Positions 35,604 through 47,323 of a stretch of 64,000 nucleotides of DNA are shown one piece after another; positions within the stretch are counted from its first letter, which is position 1; each line of letters begins with the position of its first letter. The position numbers and the translations under genes are program-made. Source of the stretch: Pyropia yezoensis (Eukaryota; Rhodophyta; Bangiophyceae; Bangiales; Bangiaceae). The notes beneath the pieces are model-generated. The model worked only from the letters and a program-made list of their open reading frames with translations. It had not been told where the DNA came from and did no database searches. The DNA is taken from NCBI GenBank assembly GCA_009829735.1, contig CM020620.1, forward strand, positions 5,200,299-5,264,298. Reading direction: 5' to 3'.

Positions 35604-37100
35604 ATGGTCGCGCTACGGCCGCGGGAGGCGGCCGTTGCGCGAGGGTTGATCGCGCTTTTGGACGCGGTGACCGGGCCGCCGTCGTCGTCGACGGCGGCCG
35701 CCCGTTGCCGCGTCCTTGACGCTGTGTATGCGTCCGTGCGGGCAAATGACATTGGCCCGCTGCTGCGCTCTCTCGGGGAGCGCCGCGGGCGTTCTCGGTC
35801 GCGGTCTCGCCCTCGTTCCCGCTCCGATTCCCCCCCCCCCCCCCCCCCCCCCCCCTCCTCTGCCCCCCTTTCGCCCGCCCGGGCGGCTAGTCCGCCCCCT
35901 GCGGCCGCCGATGCTGGTGGCCGCCACCCTCCGCCGCCCGCCGCTGCCGGGGCGGCGGCGCCGCTGCCCGCGTCGCCCGCCGGCGGGGGCAATGACCCTA
36001 TGGACCTGAGCGACGACGATGGCGGCGGCGCCTGGAGCGCCGCGGCAGCCCGCCGTCGTCGCCGCCGTCAAGCCGCCAAGGACGCCCGCGCCCGCCGGGC
36101 CGCTGAGGCCGCTGCGGCCGTGGTGGGCGCCGCTGGCGGCCCCGGTACCCCCCCCCGTGGCCCTCGTGCTGGGGGGGCGGCCGACGAGGCTGCCGCTGGC
36201 GCCCGCGCCAACCGTCAAGACGACCGTGCGGCCGCACCAGCAGCCGATCCGGCGGAGGTGGCCGGCGAGGGCGACGGCGCCGACGACCGTCGCCGTGACC
36301 GAGGCGCCGCGCGGGATGGACCTGCTGGCCCCGCCAGTGGTGCCTCTGCGGGTGGTGCGGCCGCCACCGCCGCCCTCTCCTCGACCGCGGCTGCGCGCGC
36401 CGCGGCGGCGGTAATGGCGCTGACTGGCGCGCGTGACGGCCGCCGCGGCGCCGACCCCCCCACCCTTGCGACGGTCCACGTGACCGGGGTGTCGCGGGAG
36501 CCGCGGGCGCACGCGCTCCGCGGGCTGGTGGCGGATGTCACCGGCCTGCCGCGGTCGAACGTAGTGGACGTTGACCGTTTTGGCGCGGTGGCGGCCGTTA
36601 CGTTGGTGGCGGACGCCGTGCCCGCGTTTCTATCCGCACTGCGCACGGGTCCGGCGGTGGGGGTGCTGGGGGTTGTGCGCAACTCCGACCCGTGGAGCCC
36701 CGCCCTCTTTGGCGCCAAGCGCCGCGGGGGGCTGACCGCGGAGGCGGCGCGTACTGCGGCGGAGGACCTGTGTGCGCGTCGCCTGCGGGCCAAGCTCGCA
36801 CAGCTGGCGGCGCGCCCGCAGATGCCGCCGCCGCTGCGGGACGCACTGCGCGCCCACGTGGCCGCCCAGTTGGCTGCCGGGCCGTCCCTGCGGGCGGCGG
36901 CCAAGGCCGCCCCGACGCCCGCCGTGGCCCCCGCCGCCCGGCCGCGCCCCACCGAGGCGCCAGCCACCAACGAGGCGCCGCCCGCGGCGGCGGACACCGC
37001 GGTGCCGCCGCCAGCTGCCTCCATCGACGATAGCCCGGAAGACGCCCCCGGCTTGACGGGCGCCGGCCGCCACGGCCGCCGCCGAGCTCTCGTCGGCTGA
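35604..37100 (+). CDS. Unrecognised protein with RS-like and Pro/Ala tracts and a possible RRM-like domain
   Basis: 499 aa from ATG 35604 (gcgccATGG, MVALRPREAAVARGLIALL). A short helical head is followed by an SR run (RRGRSRSRSRPRSRSDS), Pro and Ala tracts, an acidic LSDDDGGG and an Arg-rich block. The only globular-looking part is near residues 290-400: LATVHVTGVSREPRAHALRG, SNVVDVDRFGAVAAVTLV, VGVLGVVRNSDPWSPALFG. This resembles the beta-alpha-beta layout of an RRM, as in ORF1 proteins of some non-LTR retrotransposons. No RT ORF is near, so LINE origin is only a suggestion. Codon use is GC-rich like the host genes. Confidence 0.45.
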   Translation: MVALRPREAAVARGLIALLDAVTGPPSSSTAAARCRVLDAVYASVRANDIGPLLRSLGERRGRSRSRSRPRSRSDSPPPPPPPPSSAPLSPARAASPPPAAADAGGRHPPPPAAAGAAAPLPASPAGGGNDPMDLSDDDGGGAWSAAAARRRRRRQAAKDARARRAAEAAAAVVGAAGGPGTPPRGPRAGGAADEAAAGARANRQDDRAAAPAADPAEVAGEGDGADDRRRDRGAARDGPAGPASGASAGGAAATAALSSTAAARAAAAVMALTGARDGRRGADPPTLATVHVTGVSREPRAHALRGLVADVTGLPRSNVVDVDRFGAVAAVTLVADAVPAFLSALRTGPAVGVLGVVRNSDPWSPALFGAKRRGGLTAEAARTAAEDLCARRLRAKLAQLAARPQMPPPLRDALRAHVAAQLAAGPSLRAAAKAAPTPAVAPAARPRPTEAPATNEAPPAAADTAVPPPAASIDDSPEDAPGLTGAGRHGRRRALVG

Positions 37101-37113
37101 CGCGGCCACCCCG

Positions 37114-38583
37114 ATGGACGGGGTGGAAACTTCAGGTGGGGGGGCGGGGGAACCCGATTTGGGCGCCGCCGTGTCGGCGCCGGTTTTGCCCGCCCCCCCC
37201 CCGGCGCCCAACGACAAAAATTCGGCGCGGCCGGAATCGCCGATTTCCTCCGCTGCTGCGGGGGGGGCGACCGTGCCCGCGACGACGACGACCCCCGCCG
37301 ATTTAGGGGAGGATAATGGGCGGGGGGAAGGGGATGCCGATTCGGTCGCCGCGGCCGGGACGGGCTTGACGACGGCGACCGCGACACCGACGGCACCCGA
37401 AAATTCGGAGCAGCCGACCTGTGCCGATTTGCCCGCTGTGGCGGGCATAACGGCGCCGCCGCCATCGCCGACCAAGACGTCGCCCGCCGCCCTACGCGAG
37501 ACGAGCGAAATTGGGGGGGGGTCGCCGGCTGTCGCCCTGGCCCCTGCGTCGGCAGACGCCACGGATGTCGTCCCCCCCGTGGGCCTGCCCGCGAACGACA
37601 CGAGGGAGGTTCCTGCGGCCGTGCCGCCACCTGTCGATGGGGAGAGCAGTGTGGGCGACGGGGCGGCCTCGGTGCAACCTGCGGCACAGCCCTTGCGTGC
37701 GGGGGCGGCTGGTGCGGGGCACGCCGAGGCTGCCGCGTCGCCCGCGGTGCCTGACACCCCCGACGAGTACCTCAGCGACGAGGAGGACACGGTGGGGGGG
37801 GACGTGGTGTCCACGCCGCTCGCGAGCGGCGGCGCGGGGGCTGCCGTGGACATCGCCGTGGCGCCGCCAGCGCCCGGCGACGACCGCGGCGCGCAACCCA
37901 GCAACGTCTCCACACCGGCGGCAACGACAGCCGCAGCAGTAGCGGGAGCAAATGCGGCGGCGGCGGCGAGCATGGGCAGCAAGGCGGCGGTCGAGCGGGC
38001 GGCAAGCGGGAACGCCCGCAATGGGCAGATGCCTGTTGTGGCCGGCCGGGCCGGTGGAGCCGGGGAGACCGCTGGTGGGGAGCGGGTACCGCTCCCGCCG
38101 AGCCCGAACGTCACCGTGCCCACGACGGCATGGCCGGCCGGTGAGGCTCTCTCTGTCGGGCTGCCCCCGCGGACGCCCGGCCCGAGTCCGAGCGGGGGCG
38201 ACCCCAATCGTGCGCATGCGCGGGCGGCCGCCACCGCCGACCTGGCGCCCACCCCGGACTCCGACACGGGTGGTGTCAGCGCGGTGCTGCCGTCAACTGC
38301 CCGGGGCCACAAGCGGCTGCGGCCGGTGGACGGCCGGGATAGCCCCCCTCCCCAGGCCCTGCCGCCGGCGCGGCGCCGGGGCGATGCTAGCAAGGCGGGC
38401 GCCCAGCCGCCTGCTGGTGCTCTGGCGGCCGCCCCTGCCCCCACGCCGATGGAGGTGGTGCCCGCCCCCGCACCTGGCCCGCCGCCGGCAGGGACCGACC
38501 AGCGCGCGGGGACCGGCGGGGCGCTGACTGCGCACGCCGAGCCCATGGCACCCACCGTTAGCGACGCAGGGCGCCATGAGTGA
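37114..38583 (+). CDS. Disordered Ala/Pro/Asp-rich ORF
   Basis: 489 aa, starting 13 bp after the previous stop in another frame and ending 38583 inside a perfect palindrome. Composition is dominated by Ala, Pro, Gly, Thr and Asp, with acidic spots (DTPDEYLSDEEDTVGG) and no folded domain. The opposite strand is also open over long stretches, so GC bias alone may keep the frame open. It could be the continuation of the upstream protein. Confidence 0.3.
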   Translation: MDGVETSGGGAGEPDLGAAVSAPVLPAPPPAPNDKNSARPESPISSAAAGGATVPATTTTPADLGEDNGRGEGDADSVAAAGTGLTTATATPTAPENSEQPTCADLPAVAGITAPPPSPTKTSPAALRETSEIGGGSPAVALAPASADATDVVPPVGLPANDTREVPAAVPPPVDGESSVGDGAASVQPAAQPLRAGAAGAGHAEAAASPAVPDTPDEYLSDEEDTVGGDVVSTPLASGGAGAAVDIAVAPPAPGDDRGAQPSNVSTPAATTAAAVAGANAAAAASMGSKAAVERAASGNARNGQMPVVAGRAGGAGETAGGERVPLPPSPNVTVPTTAWPAGEALSVGLPPRTPGPSPSGGDPNRAHARAAATADLAPTPDSDTGGVSAVLPSTARGHKRLRPVDGRDSPPPQALPPARRRGDASKAGAQPPAGALAAAPAPTPMEVVPAPAPGPPPAGTDQRAGTGGALTAHAEPMAPTVSDAGRHE

Positions 38584-38599
38584 CACTCATGGCGCCCTG
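38567..38599. repeat. Perfect 33-bp palindrome
   Basis: Sixteen-base arms (CAGGGCGCCATGAGTG, 38567-38582, and its exact complement, 38584-38599) around a single A. It covers the stop codon of the preceding ORF and lies about 100 bp before the A-II boundary. A smaller one, GGCGCCTG-CCG-CAGGCGCC, is at 38674-38692. Confidence 0.92.
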
Positions 38600-38699
38600 G
38601 CTGGTGACAGAACCACCACTGGCCCCCTGTCCTCGACTGCGGCTCCTCCCCTACCCCCGCCGCCGCCGCCCCTGGCGCCTGCCGCAGGCGCCCCACGGA

Positions 38700-41600
38700 C
38701 GTACGCCGTCTGATCGATGAGCAAGGTACGATAGCGTACATCGCGCCAGCTTGAACCCACTTCCAGGTCAGCGAGGGTACGGGACGGCGCACCCCGTATG
38801 TACGGACGACGGGGTATACCCCGATGACGGGGAACCCCCATCGTCCCATGCCAACATGGGCGGTGCGTACGGAGGCACCTCCGCAGGTCGCGGGCCGACC
38901 CAACCGGTTGCGGGAATCCATGTTCCGCTTGATCCAAGGACCCAAGGCCTACCAAGGGGCAGGCACTCGGGCGCCCGAGGCGGGCACCCGAACCTATGGG
39001 GCTACACCGACAAGGACCCAAGAGGGGACCTGAACTTCCGGGTGTATGTTGTGCGGGGACCCCCAGCTTTGGGTGTCTTCCTGCCCTCTCATCCCCGAGG
39101 AGTCCCAGCGAGGAGCGGCGCAACGCAAGGCATCCACTGGGGGGAATCCCGCCAGAGCCCCCGGGCCCGTACCGGGTAGGCAGCCAGCGCCAGGTGGAGT
39201 CCTGGCGGTCGAAGAGGCACCTCCTCTTCCGGACACCCCAGCCGACAGTACCCGCCGAAGCGCGGGAAACGAGTAAGAGGAAGGATGAAGCGGGGTCGCT
39301 GGGGCAACCCAAGCAAGCCACCCCGGACTACCGCGGGGAAAGCCCCACGGCGAGCGCGGTTGAGCCGGCGCCGCATCAATCCCCGGGTACACCTTCCGAC
39401 CCATACGACGCGGAGTCAGGGGAATGATGACCAACCTCGTAAGACTGGAGGCGAGTACGGGATGCCCCGTCATGTTGAACCCGACAAAGGCTCGGTCCAG
39501 GATGTCCGAGTAACACCGGACATCGTTGTAGGCCACGTGCTATTCACCTTGGAGAACTTCAAGGTATCGGCCACACTAGGGGTTGACCCCCAGTCGACAC
39601 GATCGTATTACCATGCACTGGATACGGGGGCCGGGCCCAACCTCATCCGGAAGGATACCCTCCCGGACAAGTGGCTCCCGCGAGTCAGAATGACCCGGGG
39701 ACCCACGATCAAAGACGCGATTGGTCGTCTCATTCGCACGACCGCGGCGATGTCACTGCGGGTTACAATCGGGAACTCGCTACGGATGTCGGCTTCCTGG
39801 TGTGCGAGACCTTATCGGTGCCCTGCATACTGGGGTGCACCTTCATCAACGTTCACGTGGATGCAATCCGGCCAGGCCGGAGGACCGTCGACCTACAAGA
39901 GGCCGACGGGACGAAGCGAGGATATACAGCTATCGTCAGGGATCTGACGACGCAAGGGAGCGACGTTAACGTGGCTGAGGTATGCGCAAGCGTAGAACCG
40001 AAGACACTCCGGCTGGCCAAGCGGACTCGCTTTGAGCCGTTATCGGAGACAGTCCTCCCGGTTAACTGTGACCTCGCAGGCATCTGCAGAGTCCAGGCCA
40101 ACCTGCGATCGTACAAGCGGCATGGGCTGACCATGGCCAATGGTATCGTAGACCTCCCAGCGGGAGGGTCGTGCCTACTCGTGATGGCGAACTATCGCCG
40201 TAAGGCAGTCACCTTCCCGAAAGGGACTATCCTCGGGATAGCCGAGCTCTATGAAGGAGACATCCTTACCCCTGACGAGGGAGGTCAAGTGGAACCACTT
40301 GAGGTACTGGCGGTTACCGATACCCCCGAGCGGGAGGAACCCGATGTCGGGAAGCCTAGTCGACCACCAGTACTGGCGGATACTTCCCCAAAGGACCAAG
40401 AAGCCCTGAAGGCTTTGGCCGAGGCTGACCTCGACCACCTTCCCCCTTCAGTAGCCGAAGGGGTACGACGTATGCTAAGGAAGCATGACATCATGTGGAC
40501 CGGCGGGGCCTTGGGTACCATTGGGGCAACCCAACATCGTATAGACCTGGTACCAGGCGCACGACCCGCCCGGTCACAACCGCATCGAGCGGGACCTTTG
40601 CAACGAGAGATCGTTGACGGAGAGGTGAAGAGAATGATCGGAGCCAAAGTGATACGACCTTCGATGTCGGAGTGGGGTGCCCCAGTCGTCATAGTACCGA
40701 AGAAGGATCAAACCACTCGGTTCTGCATCGATTATCGACGCCTCAACTTGGTTACCAAGAAGGACTCATACCCTATACCGAGGATGGATGAATGCATCGA
40801 CTCCCTGGGGGAAGCCACGGTGTTTACCACAATCGACTGCCGTGCCGGGTACTGGCAAATCCCAGTGGCAGAAGAGGATATCCCCAAGACAGCGTTCGTC
40901 TGTCACAGTGGAGTGTACGAGTTCCTAAGGATGCCCTTCGGATTGTCCAACGCCCCCGCTACATTCCAGCGGGCTATCGAAATTATACTGTCGGGAGTGA
41001 AGTGGCGTAACTGCCTGGTGTACCTCGATGATGTCATCGTCTTCTCACGTAACATGGATGACCATGTGCAGCACGTCGACGAGATACTCACCCTCTTGAG
41101 TACCGCCGGGGTAACCCTGCGTCTCAAGAAGTGCGCCTTTTTCCAACAGACGGTCGAGTATATGAGTCACCAGATAACCCCTGGTAAACTAGGGTTACTT
41201 GAAGCCAATACCCGGGCACTCCGGATGCCAGGTTCCCTAACACCCAGACCCAGCTCAAGAGCTTCCTGGGATTGCGCAACGTGTACCGACGGTTCGTCAA
41301 GGACTTCGCTCGGATAGCCAAACCATTAACGGTTCTGACGAGCAGCACGCTGCCCAAGGTACTCCAACCCCCTTCGCCAATCGAAGAGGAAGAATTCGAG
41401 TCGCTGAAGCGAGCCCTACTGTGCCCACCCGTCCTGGCGTTACCGCACAGACGGGGGACCTTCGTCATCGATGTCGATGCGTGCGACACCCAAGTGGGAT
41501 GCACCCTGTTACAAGGAGAGACGTTGATCGGTACCGATAACGCTATCCCGGACCTACGTCCGGTGGGGTACTTCAGCCGGACACTCAACGCGGCTGAGCG

Positions 41601-43449
41601 CAACGATAGCGCCACCGAGCGTGAGTGCCTCGGAGTAATATGGGCAGTACAACTGCTTCGTCCATACCTGGAAGGGTCCAGGTTCATCGTGAGGTCCGAC
41701 CACGAACCTCTACGGTGGCTCCTCAACCTTGGTGACAATGATTCGGACAGCCATGGACGGCTCGCCCGGTGGAGGCTGAAAATGGCCGATCACGACTACC
41801 GTACCGTTTATAAGGCTGGGTCGATCCACCATCTAGGAGACGCACTATCTAGACTCGACACCCCGAGCGGGGATACCCGACAGGTGGACGAAGACATCCC
41901 GGTGGTACCGGTTTGCATGGTAGGTAACACCACTCAAGGGATGGTTGACCATACCAGGGCACACAGTGCGTGTCCACTAACCCTCGCGGACTTCCGCGAG
42001 GCACAGGCCAATGACGACGACTGTAGACGCCATCGTGCTAACCTCCTGGCCGGTACGGCCGGTATCTTCTCAGAGAATGAAGACGGACTCATACACCGGC
42101 GGGCACCCGCCGATGGACGACATCAAATCGTGGTTCCCGTGTTATTACGGCAAGCCGTCATGGAACGAGAACACGAGAACCCTACAGACGGACACCCGGG
42201 GCGTTCACATATGTTCGCAGCAATGCGAAGGTTCTTCTACTGGCCAGCAATGGCCGTCAACGTGGTCGACCACGTAAGAGGATGCCACCCGTGCGCACGG
42301 AACCGCATGAGTCTACATAGGCAGGCGTCTGCCATGAAACTATTCCCACCCGATGGGCCCAACGAGCAAGTCGCTATCGACATACTTGGGCCGCTTCCGG
42401 TTACGGAAGAAGGGAACCGATATATCCTGGTCATGTCTGACCGCTTCACCAAACTGTCACGAGCAGCCGCCATCCCGGATGACACGGCATACACTATCAT
42501 GAACGCAGTGGTTGACCACTGGATCAGTGCATACGGAGTCATGAAGCAACTCCTCTTCGACAACGGAGCAAACCTGACGTCAGCCTTCTGCACGGAGGTC
42601 ATGGGCATGTTCGGTATCGAACCACGTCGGGCAGCCGACTACCACCCGCAAACCAACGGGCAAGTGGAGCGGTTCAACCGCACCATCGTCAAGATGCTCC
42701 AATGCTATGTGGCTGAGCACACAAACACTTGCGACAGGCTCCTGTCCGTACTCACCCTGGCAAATAATACCAGGCCACACCGAAGCACGAACATCGCACC
42801 ACTAGAGTGGGTCATGCCAATGGGTGTCGGTAACCTGACGCTGCCTTCGGGCAGGTGTACTCGGTATGACATACCAAAGGGCCGACCGGCCGAACGGATC
42901 CGCCTGGCTTGGTTGTCCAAGCTATCATGGATGATACCTAAGCTCAAGGGTGCCCTTGATCGAACTCAACTTCGGTACAAGAAGAACTTCGACGCCCGAC
43001 TACGGGTGCGCAACGCAACCCTGATGACAGGTGATTGGGTCTACATCAGACATCAGAAGTTCCGAGGGAACAAGCTCATGCAACCGGTCAAGGGACCGTT
43101 CCAGATCCTCCACAGAGATGACCACTCTGTTATCCTCCTCTACGATACGGAGGTACAACGCATCAGTCTGAATGATGTCACACCGGCACCGAAGCCTGAA
43201 CATCCTCAGCCGGTACCGGCTGGGTTGCTACATGAAGCTCTTACCACACACCGGTCGGACAACCCGGTGGGACCGGATGGAATCCCGTACCAAGTGGAAA
43301 GCATCGTCGGTCATACCGACCCTGACCTACCAGAGCCCTGGTACGTAAAGGTAATGTGGGTCGGGTACGACTCACCCACCTGGGAACAGGCAGCAAAGAC
43401 ACCCCGCCAACTCCTCATGCCTTACATGAGGCGACGCCGCCTATTGTAA
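38700..43449 (+). pseudogene. pol: A-II gag end and pol region
   Basis: In order: gag tail with a zinc-knuckle region (~39035-39090), protease (ALDTGAGPNLIRKD, ~39615), RT (WGAPVVIVPKKD; LVYLDDVIVFS, ~41015), RNase H (TFVIDVDACDTQVG), integrase finger and DDE core (AIDILGPLP, LLFDNGANLTS, QVERFNRT), chromodomain (YVKVMWVGYDSPTWEQ). Broken at several places. Confidence 0.88.
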
Positions 43450-43489
43450 CAACCCAACCGACACCGACTTCGGCTGTTGGGGGGTGGAG

Positions 43490-43591
43490 CTTAGACTCAC
43501 TAAGTAGGGATTGACATGGGTAAGCCCAGCTTAGGTTACTAAGTCAAGGCAGACTTAGGTTACTATGTCATGCCAAGCTTAGGTAACTAAG
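43490..43591. repeat. 24-bp-period palindrome array between convergent gene ends (A-II)
   Basis: CTTAGGTTACTAAG at 43530, CTTAGGTTACTATG at 43554 and CTTAGGTAACTAAG at 43578 are exactly 24 bp apart; an outlying copy CTTAGACTCACTAAG starts at 43490. The bases between arms differ from A-I, but arm and period are kept. Confidence 0.75.
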
Positions 43592-43859
43592 TCGGCACCG
43601 AACCCCATGAGATGACTCAAAGGGTAGAGTAACTCCGATAATTTTGAAGTAACCGGAAGCTTACACAGGAGGATGACCTCCCCAAGTACGGACCAACCGG
43701 AAGAAGGTGGACGAGAGGCAAGGCACCACTGAGCCAGAAGGGGTATCCCTCAGAGCATAAACAGAGGCAAGCAAAGCCCCCGAGGGGGCTGAGTTTATAC
43801 TCACTAATACCCGGCCACCATAAGGGTCACCGGGTCCCTCACCCTCACACCCACAAACA

Positions 43860-46440
43860 TCAATAGGGGTTACCCCCGTCAGTAGAAGGGGGCAAGTCAC
43901 GCGTCGTCGTGTACACTTCCGAGCTCCAACGGTCGGCTACCTCACGCCGGTCAATCGCCTGAGTTACCTCAGTGCAGAGCTCCAGCAGAGTGCTGTGACC
44001 AGCCCCTACAGAATCCAGAGCCATTTGGAGGCGGCTGAGCACCCAGTCGAGGCAACGCGCCGTACCTACCACCGCACCACCAGGGGGGATATCCCCCCAG
44101 CTAACCGGGGGCGCCCCCGAAAACTCATGAGAGATAAGGGCGGATACGCCCTCATACCACAAACGGGGACCCCCGTCAGGCACGACGGGACCCGTGGAAG
44201 CCACCGGCTCAACCGGAGGGACTGGAGTCGGAGCCGGAGGAGAGGACACAGCCACCACCGGAGCCGGCGGTGCCGGGTACGGAGCACGGTACGGCCGCGA
44301 AGAAGCACCAGACTCCTGGGCATAACGGCCACCGGTAACCCGGCGGAACTCGGCACGACGGCGATACGTCTCACGGCCCCCACCGGTGGAATCCCACTCA
44401 CGGCGACGGCGACCCACAGGGGTCGGGCTACCGAACCAGGGGGTCATCTCCTGGAGAGGGTCAGGCAGGACCACGGGAATACCCAGGTCATGAACCGACT
44501 CGGTGGACGCCCACCCTTGGTACCCATCTTCCCCCGAGATAAATCGGCGGATACGGAGCGATTGGCGAGGCAGCGGGAGCGTTCCCGGCTGCCAGTCCCG
44601 AACCGGAGGCAAGGTCGCCACCGCCGACCAGTTCACGGCATCGTGAACGGCCACCAGCGCCGCCAACTCACGGGTGAGACCCGTCCCTTCAGCAATGGCG
44701 GTAACGCCTATCTCCCCAAGGTGCCGACGGACGCCCGTCGGAAGATGGAACAGGCGGCCCTGTCGGCGAGCCGACTACAGGAATGAGGAAACCTGCCCGA
44801 GGGTAACTTCCAAAGGTGAAGACACCCTGCCACGCATGCGTAGGCCGGGAGGCCAACACACTCCCGAAGTAACGAAGGCAGGGACCGGTGTCAAACCGGA
44901 AAGCCGGGGCGGGCTCCCACCCCTCTTGCCACCCAGGCGGGCGCAACAGAGTGTACACTGGAGCACGACCGTTACCGGTCTGCAACGCGCACGTGATATC
45001 AGTGCGGAAAGGGTCCGCCATGACACCATGGTTACGACGCCAGCTCGACGCCGACTTCAGCCCAGCCATGGGTGGGAATGCTGGCGTCAGCCACAGATAC
45101 GGGGGGTCCCCTGGGTAGTAATCCAAACCGGGATACCGGTTGGTCCCAGGCACAACCCGCCCGAACGCCACAAGGGCCTGCGAGGCAGCGACCCCACGGG
45201 CACCAGCGGGGTAATCCACCTCCCGCGGCAGCGCGTGAGCGACCAAGTCGCACACCCCGAAAGCGGGATGGAGGGCAACCTCAGGCCGCCCGACCCGGGC
45301 ACGCCAGAGTTGAGCATGCCGTTCATCCGGCTGACTCAGAATCCAATGATGCTCGACGCGGAAGGCGTCCAGCTGGGCGACCAGCCGAGCCAACTCCCGC
45401 TCCCAAGAGGGGCCCAGCGGGACCGGACGGGAGGTACCCCCGAGGTAGTCCGGCGGGTGGAAGTCCACCCGCATCCGACCGCCAGAGTCCATCGACTCTG
45501 GGACGGTTAGGCGACGGACTCGAGCCACCGTCTCGGAGACCGATATCGAAGGGTGTCCCACCGCAGCGGCGTCGCCGCCACCAAGCGAGGCTACACCACC
45601 ACCGGATGAACCGGCGCGGCCACCAAGAGGGGCAACCCGAGCAGGCCCAGGAAGAAGCGCCGGCGTCGGCCGGACACCGACAGGTAGAGGCGCCGGCGCA
45701 GGAGCCCGGGGTCGGGGAGGAAGAAGAAGGGCGGGCGCCCGCCCGGAGTAACTCCCGGTGTCGACCGCCATTGGAGAAGAAGCGTCTTGACCGCTTGCCG
45801 CCCGCGGCACCGCGGGTAGAGTATCGTCGCCGGCACCACCCGCCGACGTCGCCCCCGCCTCGGAAGGGGAGGGCACAGATACAGCCCCCAGGGCCGGAAC
45901 GCCGGCCGAGCGGGCACCCGCACCATCTTGACCCGCTACGCCGGGCAAAGGGCCGCCACCACCACCACCACCTTCGACGCTCGCCCCGTCTCGAGGGAGG
46001 GGCAGACGGACACCCGGTCCACCTGGCCCCGCCGGAGCTTGCAGGGAAACGCCTCCACCGCCGCCGGAGGTACCGTCAGTAAGCATGGCCCCGCCGGCAC
46101 CGGCCCCAGGCCCCACCCGGGCAGCCGGAAGAGAAGGAGCCGGAAGAGAAGTAGTAGAAGAAGCCATCCGCGGTCGACCGCCAACCGACGGCGCCGTCGT
46201 TCCGCTACAAACGGACGACAGTCCTCCGGCCGACAAACGGACGGCCACCGGCGTGTCGTCGTCCGACGAACTGGCCAGGAAGCACCCGGGGGGAGTCGGA
46301 CCGACCGGTGCGTCGTCCTCCATCTCATCCGGGACCACGAGGACTTCCTCCTCCGCGAGTACCTCGGGGTCGAACATGATGAAGCCCGGGTGGCAGGGGT
46401 CCCCCGTGCCCACAAGCCGTCGCCTGCTACGACCCGGCAC
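43860..46440 (-). pseudogene. Antisense accessory ORF of A-II
   Basis: Homologous over its length to the A-III antisense ORF: acidic start CFLASSSDDD, Pro/Ala-rich N-third, FRTDITCALQTGNGRAPVYT, FRFDTGPCLRYFGSVLASRP, FRRFISGEDGYQGWASTE-like block, PWFGSP, LEL/LCTEVTQAIDRREVADRW end. Converges on pol. About one or two breaks. Confidence 0.75.
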
Positions 46441-46961
46441 GGTATGAAAAATCGGGATGAGCCGGGGGAGCGTGGGAACCCGCGCTTATGACCACCGAAA
46501 CCCCGACGAGGGGCGGCACAGGGGCGCAGCGCGACCCGCGCCACACGGAGCTACGAGCGCGCCCCACCCAGGCACCTGGGCCGGAACCACGCCCCACACG
46601 GGAGGATTGAGGGCGAGTCAACCCGCAACCGCCCCCGCGAAAAGCGGGTAGCCCCACGCCCACTCGTTCACACGAGTAGGGCTGCCCTACCGCCAGATGA
46701 CTGGTGGCGGATACGCTTACAACACGTCCCCACAGGGAAGGGGGTCGGGACTCACTACCCGTATCGGGAATTCAACGGTCCGGAAATCGGATCGCGTAGG
46801 GGTCATGCGAAGGGGGGTACCCCCCTGAGGTCATCCCGGAAAGGGGTGGCTGTGGCGAGAGGGCGCAAAGCCCACCCGACTGGTAACCGGTCGCGTGACG
46901 ACTTACATTCGGAAAACGAATGCGGATCGACCAGAGGACGGGCCGAATCTAAGCGGGGATA
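46441..46961. promoter_or_regulatory. Leader/promoter region of the antisense ORF and PPT (A-II)
   Basis: About 520 bp, with the last ~270 bp alignable to A-III 21410-21684. It includes the perfect palindrome GGGGGGTACCCCCC at 46812-46825 and the purine tract AAGCGGGGA just before the LTR. Confidence 0.5.
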
Positions 46962-47323
46962 TGTAGCAATATGGATGGCCGTATTGCGACCCGAATTTGG
47001 GGGGGCTACTTCTATCCCGCAACTTTCAATTTGGGAGTTCGCACTGGTCACGGTATCTGCGAGTTACGTATGACCAGAGGGACTTGCATCTTGCGGCGGA
47101 GGGAAGTTAGTGGTATCTCCGAGGGTTTATAACGAGGGGGCCGGCGGCGAATCCACCGCCGGTCATGATAGAACAACAAACCCCTCCCATTTGGGATCCC
47201 ATCTTGGTCCCGTGGCTTGTGCTCCAAGGACAGCAGCCTCGGCCTCCCGGTGACGTCGGTGCCGATCCCCACTGGGGAGTGTTCCCTGAGAGTGGACGTG
47301 CAACGGGTACCTATTGTGCTACA
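46962..47323 (+). repeat. 3' LTR of A-II (362 bp)
   Basis: TGTAGCA...TGCTACA, homologous to the other A LTRs; TTTATAA box conserved. Confidence 0.9.

Larger units (their letters stand above)
38700..47323 (+). mobile_element. Ty3/gypsy chromovirus A-II
   Basis: Plus-strand A copy starting within gag, with no 5' LTR seen. It has the gag zinc knuckle, protease, RT, RNase H, integrase, chromodomain, palindrome spacer, convergent antisense ORF and 3' LTR (46962-47323). Nearly collinear with A-I. Several (about four to six) breaks. The LTR differs more from the other A LTRs than those do from each other, suggesting an older copy. Confidence 0.9.

Noticed and set aside
36215-38945. Very long minus-strand frames (up to 770 codons) over the 35.6-38.6 kb ORFs
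   Set aside because: Composition is Ala/Gly/Arg/Ser without folded blocks and stop-free frames occur on both strands here; GC bias explains them. The same caution lowers confidence in 37114-38583.
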